A stretch of DNA of 64,000 nt from Cytobacillus firmus (GCF_023715565.1 NZ_JAMBOJ010000017.1:17191-81190); one strand, 5' to 3'; shown: positions 27,226 to 35,399, counted from the first letter of the stretch. Translations and numbers: made by a program. Notes: generated by a model from the sequence alone, not told the origin.

Positions 27226-27415
27226 TTGATGACACCTTCCTTTTAAACTTTGAATCCATTATTAAACGCGGTAACTGAAATGCGATATACTTCTCTGAAA
27301 CATGCGGACCAAAGAGGAATTGACGCGGCGATTCTCCGTCTATTAAGACCATTACTTCCTGCGGCCGATTTCCGACTCTTTTAATCGAATATGAAAATGC
27401 TTTTTCACCTGGCAT
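27179..27415 (-). CDS. Hypothetical element protein (78 aa)
   Basis: Starts MPGEKAFSYSIKRVGNRPQE with AAAGGAG 7 bases upstream; the longer frame to 27445 has no site. The C-terminus is basic and overlaps the next gene by 47 bases. Not recognised. Confidence 0.5.
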   Translation of the reverse strand: MPGEKAFSYSIKRVGNRPQEVMVLIDGESPRQFLFGPHVSEKYIAFQLPRLIMDSKFKRKVSSNGVRRQARNDQKVAG

Positions 27416-27521
27416 TCCTATCGCTCCTTTGACAGTTAGTTTCAAATTTTAAGGTAGTAGATAGATAGTACCTGACCGGCACTTTTGGCTCTTTTAAGCC
27501 TTGATATGACTGGCTCGAATT

Positions 27522-27863
27522 CTATAAACTGTTGCGTCTCGCTCTACCGTAGGCCCTGCTTTCATTTTCGGACTTCCTACGAGCGATTCTGCGGCATGTA
27601 TCGGAGCAATAACGCAACCTTAAATTATTCGTTTTAAATATCTCGCGGCATCCGTTGTAGCGCTTAGATGAACCTCGGGCTTCCTGCTTGCTGGCGTTTA
27701 ACTCACTTAGATAACTGCAAGCTAGGTCTTTTTTATCGAAGCAATACCGTTCATGCTTTACGAGTAAATGGCAGTGAGCATCCCGCAGCAGGCACAAATT
27801 TGATTCGTCGTTATATTCCTTTGCAAGGTTGCTGCAATCTTTCGCTTTAATCGGCTTATCCAT
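27522..27863 (-). CDS. Cysteine-rich zinc-finger-like protein (113 aa)
   Basis: Contains several Cys/His residues in the first half (CSNL..CLLRDAHCH..CFDKKDLAC) and the C-terminal finger-like motif CREIF..LRYCSDTCRRIARRK, a layout of small DNA-binding zinc ribbons on plasmids and phages. The tail is strongly basic. The start overlaps the upstream gene by 8 bases. Confidence 0.6.
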   Translation of the reverse strand: MDKPIKAKDCSNLAKEYNDESNLCLLRDAHCHLLVKHERYCFDKKDLACSYLSELNASKQEARGSSKRYNGCREIFKTNNLRLRYCSDTCRRIARRKSENESRAYGRARRNSL

Positions 27864-28122
27864 CTTCGCCCAGCCTCCTATTCACTTCGAGAACGTTCCG
27901 GACTATTTCTCGGATCGTATCTTTTGAGATGTTATAGTTGCGTTTAGGGCTGAACTCAACGCAACTCAAAAACGTAAGTTTCTCTACGTACTTCTCTTGC
28001 GACTCAGGGCTTAGCTTCTCGTACATTTTCCAATAGGTGCAAGCAACAATGAACGCCACTATTTGTCCTAAAAACTCATCATATGATTTAAACTCCTCAT
28101 ACACGTTGACACCAACTTTCAA
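27856..28122 (-). CDS. Hypothetical element protein (88 aa)
   Basis: Helical soluble protein with no recognised domain (MKVGVNVYEEFKSYDEFLGQ). It lies between the XRE gene upstream and the cysteine-rich gene it overlaps. Confidence 0.55.
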   Translation of the reverse strand: MKVGVNVYEEFKSYDEFLGQIVAFIVACTYWKMYEKLSPESQEKYVEKLTFLSCVEFSPKRNYNISKDTIREIVRNVLEVNRRLGEDG

Positions 28123-28133
28123 TTATGCTATTG

Positions 28134-28361
28134 TTAAGATGGGTAAATTCGTTTAACTTTTTCGAATGACTCTAAAAAATAAATTGAATCCTCATCGAGT
28201 TCTATCTTTTGGGCCAAACGCGCACGAACAAGGTCGGAAATTGGGCGTCTACCTGTTTCTATTGCTGCGATTGTCGATTCAGAAACCCCAAGTAAATCGG
28301 CATATTCTTTTTGTGTCATGCCCTTTTTCAATCTCAATCCTTTAAAACTATTTGCATTCAT
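28134..28361 (-). CDS. XRE-family HTH regulator (75 aa)
   Basis: Small Cro/CI-type DNA-binding protein. GMTQKEYADLLGVSESTIAA forms the helix-turn-helix near residues 14-33. It sits inside the leftward operon, so a Cro-like or operon-modulating role is possible. Confidence 0.82.
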   Translation of the reverse strand: MNANSFKGLRLKKGMTQKEYADLLGVSESTIAAIETGRRPISDLVRARLAQKIELDEDSIYFLESFEKVKRIYPS

Positions 28362-28433
28362 TTGTCTTCTCCCCTTTCCTTACATAAAGTTCAAAAAAAG
28401 ATAAAGCACCGCGCGCCTGTGCTCTATCATCTA

Positions 28434-29213
28434 CTATTTAATGGCTTTTTCCTGCGCTAAATTAGGCTTTTTCGCTCTTTTTCTATGATTTTTTACTTCG
28501 CAAGCAGACTCTTTACTCCCCGGATATCTCTGCATGTCGCAGATATGCCGACGCCTGTCATGAGCGTAAAATGCCCCGCCACATTCTTTACATTCGCGCA
28601 CTCTATTTATCTCAATTTCTCGTATGGCCTTACGGACTTCCTTAATTGTGCGCTTCTTATCCGGCAGCTCAGCGTTCCAAGGCGATTCATCGGCATATTT
28701 ATTGACGTAATAATCCTCGTTGACTTTGACCTCCTGCAACAAGGCGGTAAGTTCCTCGAGCGATTCTGCCGTACATTCTGCGAAAAATATATCCGCAATA
28801 GGATCACGGCCATTCAGCGCCCTTTCCTCGATAGAATACGGAGGCGTCCGGTAAGAATCATCATCCTGCCTTCCGCTGTCCATCACGAGCGACAATTCGC
28901 TGCTCCTTTGCGCATTCTCTCGGCGCGCTTGCCTGTCCGGGTTCTCAATCGGATATTCCTCCGAGCGTTCAGCGACCTGGTCAACATCCAGCAGGTAATC
29001 GGTTATAATATCGCTAATGCAGACAAACCTTGCGCTTTTCTTCCGCGTGACAGGGTGGCGCATGATCGGACGGAAAATATCGACCTTCTCCTTCCACTCT
29101 TCGAGAAAGTAAACGGCCAATAACTTGCGGACTGAGAACGGCGCTTCTTTATTCGATTTTAAAAACTGATGCGTCCAGTATATGCTTTCTTGTTCTTCCT
29201 TCGTCAGATACAT
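28434..29213 (-). CDS. Hypothetical protein with C-terminal zinc finger (259 aa)
   Basis: The ATG at 29213 (MYLTKEEQESIYWTHQFLKS) follows a GGAGG site; the frame goes ten codons further. An acidic central region is followed by the helix KKRTIKEVRKAIREIEINRV and a finger-like CKECGGAFYAHDRRRHICD motif (CxxC..HxxC), then a basic tail. Probably nucleic-acid binding; no named family recognised. Confidence 0.6.
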   Translation of the reverse strand: MYLTKEEQESIYWTHQFLKSNKEAPFSVRKLLAVYFLEEWKEKVDIFRPIMRHPVTRKKSARFVCISDIITDYLLDVDQVAERSEEYPIENPDRQARRENAQRSSELSLVMDSGRQDDDSYRTPPYSIEERALNGRDPIADIFFAECTAESLEELTALLQEVKVNEDYYVNKYADESPWNAELPDKKRTIKEVRKAIREIEINRVRECKECGGAFYAHDRRRHICDMQRYPGSKESACEVKNHRKRAKKPNLAQEKAIK

Positions 29214-29418
29214 TTCATTACCTCCATTTATTCGACTGTCCAAAAGGAACAGTCGGCTTGTCTTTTTTACTCTTCTTTAGAAGAAATACATGCGAAAAAT
29301 ATATATACACGTAATTAATCGCAGTGACTAAACACGCTTTTGTTTAGGCACAATGTTTTAATTGCTTACATAAGAAGTTGCTTACTTATCTTAGTTGCTT
29401 ACTCTACGTTCCTTTTGG

Positions 29419-29967
29419 TCACATAGGAATGTCCGTTTTGTCCACACTATGGTTAGTACCGTTTTGGACACTCCGCCTTAAATGGCTGAGCTGTATCTCT
29501 TCTGCTAATTTTTCGCGTGCTATCTGTTGCCTTTTTTCTCTGTCAGCAGCAATTTTCGCCTCAATCGCTTCTGCTTTCTCAAAAAACTTTTCAACTTCGT
29601 CAGGGTATTTCGCAATAAACTCGTCGCGGCTGAGTGGGTCATGAATAACAAAGTAATCCTTATTCGGCACCATTGGCGACTTGACCACGTCAACCAGGCC
29701 GTATTTCTTTAGAACTTCGATTCTTGCATTAAAGGATTTCCGACCGAGTCCGGACTGTGCATACAAATATTCACGCGAATGCCAAACGATGCCCTTCATT
29801 TGCTCGTCAGAAGTATTACGCCATGAACGCTAATAAGCGTATAGGCCGACCGTGGTTGCATCAAAGCCATCTAGCTGGGTATAGAGCCGGGTTAGTGTGT
29901 TAGAGATACGCGAAAAGCCTCTTTCATCGCCAAAATGTTTCGTCAATTGATCCTGCGTGTACTTCAT
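29419..29967 (-). pseudogene. Replication-type winged-helix protein interrupted by an amber codon
   Basis: Starting at ATG 29967 behind GAGGGG, the minus strand reads MKYTQDQLTKHFGDERGF to GLYAY, then an in-frame TAG at 29830-29832 (codon 46). It continues in the same frame RSWRNTSDEQMKGIVWHSRE through a winged helix (LYAQSGLGRKSFNARIEVLKK) and a charged helix to 29419. The whole would be 182 residues. The pattern (GLYAYxRSWRN) is that of replication-initiator/replisome-organiser N-domains on plasmids and phages. The open part 29419-29799 has no good start of its own. Loss of function is likely unless the codon is suppressed. Confidence 0.72.
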
Positions 29968-30058
29968 AAATAATCCCCTCCGTTAATTTTTGTTTTATGT
30001 GAACGCGACAGATTGCCGCGGAAAAATACCCCTTTATTCTTATGACGTTTTAGAAGAC

Positions 30059-30191
30059 AAAGTCGCGCAGAAAAAAAAATACCTTATATATATAAATAGC
30101 GGTTAGCAGCCAAAGTCGCGCACTTATTTCGGAAACCGAAACTACCACACCTCTATAATTGCAGTGTCCCGGTAATAAGAAAAGTCGCGCA
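30059..30191. repeat. Iteron-like repeats, candidate origin of the element
   Basis: The 11-mer aaagtcgcgca occurs three times in the same orientation at 30059-30069, 30112-30122 and 30181-30191. Between them lie an AT-rich tract (30071-30098) and a perfect palindrome tttcgg-aaa-ccgaaa (30127-30141). The repeats lie 90 bases upstream of the interrupted replication-type gene, in a 370-base gene-free stretch (29968-30341). A replication origin is inferred from layout. Confidence 0.6.
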
Positions 30192-30276
30192 GGCTTCTAT
30201 GAAGTATGCCGCATGAGTCTTTATTTTCGGACACCCCCATATGAAATATGACGCGCTAACTTCCATTTTCGGACAA

Positions 30277-30305
30277 CAAAAAAAAGACTGCGTTAGCAGC
30301 CTTTG
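30277..30305 (-). terminator. Terminator of the 118-aa gene
   Basis: Read leftward, AAAGGCTGC and GCAGTCTTT form a hairpin followed by eight T. Confidence 0.75.
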
Positions 30306-30341
30306 TTAGTCATTCCAAATGCGACAAAAACCCGTTCCAGG

Positions 30342-30698
30342 TCACCGGTCACCGGTCACATTCAATTCCTGACGCAGTTCATACGACCTTCTCACGGCTC
30401 GCTGATACTGCTCGGATGTTTTATCTACCTCATCGCGTAAGAAGTTATGAACTGGAGAAAGACGCGCAAGTTCATCTTTTACAAGACGGCGGTTAGTCAG
30501 GATTTCTTTCAACTTCTGAGCGTAATTATGTCCCTCCGCTACATCGAACTCCCCACTGCGCTCGATATCGTGGTAGCATTGTGCCAACTGCTTATCTAAA
30601 AGGCTCTGGAACCGATTTAAAGTTTCGTGCGACTCCTTTACATAAGCATGTAATTCTTGCAATCTATAAAAACATTCTTCCGCAATATTAGTAATCAT
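30342..30698 (-). CDS. Coiled-coil hypothetical protein (118 aa)
   Basis: Almost entirely helical with heptad-like spacing (LQELHAYVKESHETLNRFQS); no recognised family. The stretch between it and the next upstream gene (30699-30858) holds short GC-rich repeats of ttgccg. Confidence 0.6.
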   Translation of the reverse strand: MITNIAEECFYRLQELHAYVKESHETLNRFQSLLDKQLAQCYHDIERSGEFDVAEGHNYAQKLKEILTNRRLVKDELARLSPVHNFLRDEVDKTSEQYQRAVRRSYELRQELNVTGDR

Positions 30699-30858
30699 TT
30701 CCGTTCTCCCCTTTTCCGAATATTAACTCGGCATGCCTACCCGTTGCCGCGGTACCGAGGAGTGAGTATCTTGCCTATTGCCGTAGACCGTTATATAAGG
30801 CGTTGCCGCGCCTGAATTATTTAAACTTTAAAGAATCCGCCATTGCCAGGGTCTTTTC

Positions 30859-31107
30859 TCATTTCGTAGCACCTCCGGACATTACAAGCTCGATAAACAG
30901 GTCCGGATTATCGCTCAGCAAGTCGTCAGCACCTTCCGAAACGACTACAATGTCAGCGCCCTCGGCAGGTTTAGCGCGATAGATAGCAACCTCACCGTAT
31001 GGATCGCATCGTAATACCAGGCCGCGATCAGCGTAGAATACTCCTCTATCCGAATAATCGCCGCCAACTTCGCCTTGGAATTCATAATTTACAGTTACTT
31101 GTCTCAT
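30859..31107 (-). CDS. Hypothetical protein, first gene of the leftward operon (82 aa)
   Basis: Starts MRQVTVNYEFQGEVGGDYSD, with AAGGAGA 10 bases before the ATG; a GTG three codons upstream directly abuts the site. Beta-rich, acidic, unknown function. It is the first gene behind the minus-strand promoter at 31144-31172 and is divergent from the XRE repressor. Confidence 0.65.
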   Translation of the reverse strand: MRQVTVNYEFQGEVGGDYSDRGVFYADRGLVLRCDPYGEVAIYRAKPAEGADIVVVSEGADDLLSDNPDLFIELVMSGGATK

Positions 31108-31121
31108 GTGATACACTCTCC

Positions 31122-31217
31122 TTATTTCGTAATTTATAACCTTAGTATAATTCCGTTATTTCGTAATATCAACCATAAAATTCCGTAATTGCGAAATTTT
31201 ACCGTATGATTTATAAT
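31122..31217. promoter_or_regulatory. Divergent promoters with three operator-like sites
   Basis: Minus-strand promoter: TTGATA (31167-31172), 17-base spacer, TATACT (31144-31149). Plus-strand promoter: TTGCGA (31189-31194), 17-base spacer, TATAAT (31212-31217). Three related sites overlap them: ttatttcgtaattt (31122-31135), gttatttcgtaatatc (31155-31170) and the near-palindrome ttccgtaattgcgaaat (31181-31197). This is a repressor-controlled divergent switch, presumably bound by the XRE protein at 31247. Confidence 0.8.
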
Positions 31218-31246
31218 AAAGACATCTAATATGGAGCGTGATGTAA

Positions 31247-31465
31247 ATGAAGAAGATAAGAGTTAAACTTGACGAGGTTTTAAAGAATAAAGATCTTACA
31301 CAGAAACAGCTTGCGGAAATGACAGGTTTAAGGGCTGCATCTATTAGCGAATTATATAACAACCAGCGAACATCCATTAATAAGGAGCATTTGCAGAAGA
31401 TAGCCGAAGCGCTAAATATTAACGACATATCCGAATTATTAGAACTAACAGACGCCCAGCAATAA
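31247..31465 (+). CDS. XRE/Cro-CI repressor of the element (72 aa)
   Basis: Compact HTH protein of the HTH_26 type: LTQKQLAEMTGLRAASISEL is the helix-turn-helix, ending EALNINDISELLELTDAQQ. It is the only rightward gene amid leftward ones and sits next to its probable operators, as an immunity-type repressor would. It ends in a shared terminator. Confidence 0.85.
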   Translation: MKKIRVKLDEVLKNKDLTQKQLAEMTGLRAASISELYNNQRTSINKEHLQKIAEALNINDISELLELTDAQQ

Positions 31466-31482
31466 GCTAGGCGCCTTTTTTT
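31453..31482. terminator. Terminator between the XRE gene and the transfer cassette
   Basis: CGCCcAGC and GCTaGGCG form a hairpin followed by seven T on the plus strand. It overlaps the repressor stop and abuts the stop of the convergent Replic_Relax gene. Confidence 0.75.
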
Positions 31483-32122
31483 ATTGCACACGTATTTTAA
31501 TACCACTTTCCGGAGGTTTAACCGGCTGCGGCGCTTGCTTAGGCTTCAGCGACTCCATAAACTGCGAAAATGTCTGCGCCTGGAACACTTTAAACGGATA
31601 ATAGCCGTCTATTGCATAACGCTGCTCACTTACGATTAATACATGCGGAAATGGCTTCGGAATGACACCGGACCGGCAAAGGTCTACATAGCGATTCATT
31701 TTATCCGCCATTTGCTTTTCGGAGTAGAGCGTCTTTTGCACCTCGATAAAGAAAGGCGTTTTGCGGAATACGGCGTATATGTCCGGCTCAGCTACGCCCT
31801 TGCTTCCGTACTTTGGCTCGACCTGGAACGTTTCGACCGGTCCCTGCTTCCGCATCTCCTTATATACGTCAAGAATCGCAAGCCAGTGGCCTATCTTAGC
31901 GCTGTTCTTTTTGATTGTAAGCTCCGGACCGTAATAGCAATACGGAATAGTTGCGGTAGTTCGCTGGATATGACCTTCACGCAATAACCGGAGGAGCACC
32001 GTGTTTGCGGCCGTAATGGGATTCTTTAAGTTTGCGAAATGGAGCTCCGCCACGCTATTCCGGTCCATAACGCGGAATCTATTAAGATCGCTTATTATCG
32101 CCTTGTCTCGCTTAGTGAGCAT
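31481..32122 (-). CDS. Replication-relaxation (Replic_Relax) family protein
   Basis: 213 residues. The N-terminal winged helix (MLTKRDKAIISDLNRFRVMD..VLLRLLREGHI) is followed by a domain with VAEPDIYAVFR and FFIEVQKT: Asp114, Glu127 and Gln129 fit a PD-(D/E)xK nuclease-like core. This is the layout of the Replic_Relax family (PF13814) found on Bacillus plasmids and integrative elements. It lacks the HUH motif of classical relaxases. The start at 32122 overlaps the FtsK gene by 11 bases. A DNA nicking or origin-recognition role in transfer is inference. Confidence 0.8.
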   Translation of the reverse strand: MLTKRDKAIISDLNRFRVMDRNSVAELHFANLKNPITAANTVLLRLLREGHIQRTTATIPYCYYGPELTIKKNSAKIGHWLAILDVYKEMRKQGPVETFQVEPKYGSKGVAEPDIYAVFRKTPFFIEVQKTLYSEKQMADKMNRYVDLCRSGVIPKPFPHVLIVSEQRYAIDGYYPFKVFQAQTFSQFMESLKPKQAPQPVKPPESGIKIRVQ

Positions 32123-33236
32123 CGTTAAACACATCCTCCTCTGTTATCGTCTCCGGCTCGACCTTCTTTGCTTCCTTAGCGACATAGAACGGATCGAGCA
32201 GCCGCTTCGCCTCATTAATCTTTAAAAAAGGCGCTTGGAAATCGTAAAGCCTGTCGCTGTTCATCTTGAAACGACCGCTCTCCTCTATCTCATCAGCACC
32301 GGGCGTATTGACGATACGTGCCTCCATTTTATCCCGTAATTTAAAGCCCATGCTAACGGTCAAATTTGCGCGAATAGTCGTATCGAGTACCTTGGCGTTC
32401 GGACGCTGCATGGAAAGAATCGCAAAGACTCCAAGCGTCCGGCCTATCGCAAAAATTTCCGTTAACATGTCCATGATAAATAAATCTTTTCTTAGCATCA
32501 CGAATTCGTCCACGCAAACAATGATATACGGCCGCCTATGCTCAGCCGGCAATTCATCGACATGGCTTACCTCGAATATTTCCGTTAAGTCGCTCCGCTC
32601 GTCTAATTCCTTCTTTATATGCCGCAACATATCTCCGATGTCCCTGGCGCTACTTAAAACGCATTGCACATGCTCGACTTTGCGGAAAATATGAAACTCC
32701 GATTTTTTACAGTCGTCAAGATACAACTGCAACTCGCTCGGCTTTTTCGACTTTATTAGCGTAGTAAGGATGGAACGTAATTGCGTAGACTTGCCGCTCC
32801 CCGTTTCGCCTGCAATAAGAATATGCGGCTGCTTCAGTATGTCAAACGCATGATATTGGCCGTTCCGGTCCTTGCCGCAAATAATGCCGAGCTGATAAGG
32901 CGCAATGGCTGGCGCTATTTCTGCAAAATTATACGGGAGCTCTTTCTGCATGGTTGCGTTAAATATCTTTAGCGTAAAGCGTTTATAATCGCCGTCTAAT
33001 TCAATCGTGCGGCCAAAGTACTGCTGGAATACATAGAAATTTTTCGTTAGGAGCTTCGGATCAAGTCCGTTAGGGAGAGTAAAAGTAATTGCGGTAGATT
33101 CTGCGGAAATAATAGTGGAATGTATTTTAGGATAGATAGGGCGTTCTATTTCGCCTAGATAAAGGCCACCGGACTTAAATGCGTTAATTAGTTGCTTACG
33201 GGCTTTTAGCTTCGCCCAGGACTCGCGCCAACTCAT
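32112..33236 (-). CDS. FtsK/SpoIIIE-domain DNA translocase
   Basis: 374-residue ATPase. Walker A is GETGSGKS at 143-150 and Walker B YIIVCVDEF at 237-245; GRTLGVFAILSMQRP (265-279) is the conserved FtsK-type sensor segment. It has no membrane segments of its own and no gamma domain. This is the size and core of conjugation-type pumps (YdcQ-like, or TraB of actinomycete elements). The ATG at 33236 overlaps the stop of a small membrane protein (ATGA), which may anchor it. It is the probable motor for moving element DNA. Confidence 0.9.
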   Translation of the reverse strand: MSWRESWAKLKARKQLINAFKSGGLYLGEIERPIYPKIHSTIISAESTAITFTLPNGLDPKLLTKNFYVFQQYFGRTIELDGDYKRFTLKIFNATMQKELPYNFAEIAPAIAPYQLGIICGKDRNGQYHAFDILKQPHILIAGETGSGKSTQLRSILTTLIKSKKPSELQLYLDDCKKSEFHIFRKVEHVQCVLSSARDIGDMLRHIKKELDERSDLTEIFEVSHVDELPAEHRRPYIIVCVDEFVMLRKDLFIMDMLTEIFAIGRTLGVFAILSMQRPNAKVLDTTIRANLTVSMGFKLRDKMEARIVNTPGADEIEESGRFKMNSDRLYDFQAPFLKINEAKRLLDPFYVAKEAKKVEPETITEEDVFNDAH

Positions 33237-33421
33237 CGGAGCCACCCGATAATTGCGTTAGTTTCAATGAAGTAAATTCCGACAGCAAAGGCGGCTATCG
33301 GCAGGGCTATCCGCAATATTGTGCCAAGCGCCCCGAATCCGTAGCCTTCCAGCGTCTTGTCTAATGCGGCCAAGACTATCGTAGCTCCTCCGGCCAGTAA
33401 TAACGTAGGTGTAAATAACAT
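33233..33421 (-). CDS. Small two-TM membrane protein coupled to the FtsK gene (62 aa)
   Basis: Two hydrophobic helices (about 3-20 and 33-55) in MLFTPTLLLAGGATIVLAAL to IIGWLR. A strong ribosome site AAAAGGAGG precedes it. Overlap with the FtsK gene suggests a membrane anchor or pore partner for the ATPase; the function is inferred from context. Confidence 0.75.
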   Translation of the reverse strand: MLFTPTLLLAGGATIVLAALDKTLEGYGFGALGTILRIALPIAAFAVGIYFIETNAIIGWLR

Positions 33422-33579
33422 TTTAAAATCCTCCTTTTAAGTCAGTCGCTCCGCTTACGCTTCGCTCCTTCCTTAACAGATTTTTATTTTCGCATTACAT
33501 CGGCGTTTTTGGCGCCTAAACTGCTGTAATGCAACTTACGCTATAACCTATGTCATTACTGCGGTAAAGTTGCCTGTAC

Positions 33580-33810
33580 CTACATATTTTCTGCCGGAGT
33601 AGCACACAGCTTGTCCTCTACGTAAAATATATCGTTAACTGGACGGCCCAGCTTGTCGCTTATCTTTAGCGCAATCTCAAGCGTTGGCTGCCGTTTGTTG
33701 CGCTCATAGCGATTATATTGATCGTGGCTTATGCCGAGAAAGGCGGCAAACTCCGTCTGGTTCATGCGGTTGTCGTGGCGGTATTCCTTTAGCCTATTGC
33801 GTACAGTCAT
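33580..33810 (-). CDS. XRE-family HTH regulator (76 aa)
   Basis: MNQTEFAAFLGISHDQYNRY is a helix-turn-helix of the Cro/CI family, followed by NKRQPTLEIALKISDKLGRP. It is upstream of the transfer-like cassette, on the same strand, and may control it or aid excision. Confidence 0.82.
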   Translation of the reverse strand: MTVRNRLKEYRHDNRMNQTEFAAFLGISHDQYNRYERNKRQPTLEIALKISDKLGRPVNDIFYVEDKLCATPAENM

Positions 33811-33898
33811 TTCGATTCACCTCGCCTATTTATTCGGCAAACAGGCGGGAAACCCTTTAAAAAAAAGCCCCGGCGTTAACCGAGACTCTACTTTGATT

Positions 33899-34498
33899 CT
33901 ATTCTAATTTCAACTCAATTTCATACTCTTTTAACTCAGACTCAAAATCATCTTCCGGACCTTGATGCCCGCTAAACTCTAACTTAATCCATTCGATTTG
34001 TTCCGCATGACCGCGTTCCAGGTACCAAATTATATTACCTTCTTTAATCACACCCTTATCAATTTCTCCGCCGATGCTGTCTGAAACCCACATGTCAGGC
34101 ATATCAATCTGTTCCCCGGTGCTAGTCACAAGTTTTGCTTGATCGGGATAAAATGTAAACTTTCCATCCGTTGTATTTTCCATTTTAAATTTAACGCCAA
34201 CTGCTGAGGCTTTTGCATTCTCGTCTTCAGGTGTTGGAGCTTTATCGGTTACGACAGCCTTTTGAATTTCCATTTTCAAGCCGTTGTAATCATCGGACCA
34301 GGTTGCGTTATCATAATACGTCCAAATCTCTTCCGATTTCTCTTCGTCTTTACTGCCCTCCGACTTTTTATCGTCGCTGACTTTCGCTTCCGCCTTGTTA
34401 TCGTCATTCTTCTCAAGCTCCTGTTTCGCAACGTCTTCAGAGCATGCCGATAATACTAACGCAGATAAAACCGCAATTAATACTAATAACTTTTTCAT
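33899..34498 (-). CDS. Lipoprotein with DUF4352-like domain
   Basis: 199 residues. The lipoprotein signal peptide MKKLLVLIAVLSALVLSAC has lipobox LSAC (Cys19). A Lys/Glu/Asp linker (about 20-58) leads to a beta-rich DUF4352-type domain (NGLKMEIQKAVVTDKAP..VGVKFKMENTTDGKFTFYPDQ). Surface-exposed and membrane-anchored. Element-borne lipoproteins can act in exclusion or mating-pair effects; that is speculation here. Confidence 0.8.
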   Translation of the reverse strand: MKKLLVLIAVLSALVLSACSEDVAKQELEKNDDNKAEAKVSDDKKSEGSKDEEKSEEIWTYYDNATWSDDYNGLKMEIQKAVVTDKAPTPEDENAKASAVGVKFKMENTTDGKFTFYPDQAKLVTSTGEQIDMPDMWVSDSIGGEIDKGVIKEGNIIWYLERGHAEQIEWIKLEFSGHQGPEDDFESELKEYEIELKLE

Positions 34499-35310
34499 AT
34501 GTATCTCCCCCTAAATAAGATTATATCCCTCTACGTCAATAGTAACACAAAAGTTTCAAATTATGGATAAATATTTTCCAGCGTTTGCCATTTCGTTAGG
34601 TTGCGTCAGGGCAGCGTCAAAGTGATTTTTTGATATCCGGACTTTAAATGCGCCTGGGCGAACATCTCCGATTTGACCTACGCCCCCCTATTGCGGGAAC
34701 CACCCGAGTTTGAAAATTTCGTAAGAAAATTTCGGATGCCAGGCGAGGGATTCTCGCTCGGAGGTGCCCCCCGGCCTAAATATCGGTCTTATTTCCGGCT
34801 GCATAACGATGTATAGCGTATTCTACTTCGACAAAATACGACTACTTGTAATCCACGTTATGTAACCTGTAAACTAGGTCGAAAGCGTGCCGTTATGCGA
34901 TTCATACTACTTCCGGCAGCTTATCGTACATACAAATCGTATGCACAACGCCTAAACGTTGATCTAGCGCGATTGTGTTCGCTGGACTGAACGGTTAATC
35001 CTGCATAAAATACCGCCTATATTTCCGTATCGAACCCCCTGAGGTTGGCAAGGGTCGCACGTACGGCACGCGTTTGTTGATAGATTTCCGGTACATTACG
35101 CAATCTAACGCTGCAATCTATCGTAATTAACCGGTAAACCACCGTTCTCAAAGCGTTCGGAAGGCCACGCGCTACCCCTGCGAGGCTGGTAATATCGGAA
35201 ATATTCGGAAGCTATTTTACGCCATAATTATCCGAAAATGTAAGCTATTGTAACCGCTTGACAATCCGCTGACTTTTCGGCAATATAGCGTATGTAGGTA
35301 CAGTAAATCG
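34499..35310. other. Noncoding right end of the element, candidate origin/transfer region
   Basis: Over 800 bases without a plausible gene. The most structured part is 34680-34780: gaaaatttcg twice in tandem (34712-34721, 34726-34735), the inverted repeat gcgag-ggatt-ctcgc (34743-34757), and opposed accacccgag / ctcggaggtg arms enclosed by cccccc runs. This could be a cis-acting transfer or replication site; there is no direct proof. Confidence 0.45.
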
Positions 35311-35314
35311 ACAC

Positions 35315-35381
35315 CGTAGGACAGACGTTGACACTGTCGGTCATATATACGATCAATAACCGCATGACAATGCGATGACAT
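35315..35381 (+). promoter_or_regulatory. Right-end integrase arm-type sites
   Basis: 35315-35335 (cgtaggacagacgttgacact) matches left site 22347-22368, and 35355-35381 (ccgcatgacaatgcgatgaca within) matches left site 22281-22307. Both keep the same orientation as their left counterparts. Confidence 0.65.
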
Positions 35382-35399
35382 TAACGTTAAGGCAAATCG

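Noticed and set aside
31156..31506. 116-aa minus-strand ORF opposite the XRE repressor
   Set aside because: It covers the promoters and operators and is antisense to a clear HTH gene; no ribosome site.
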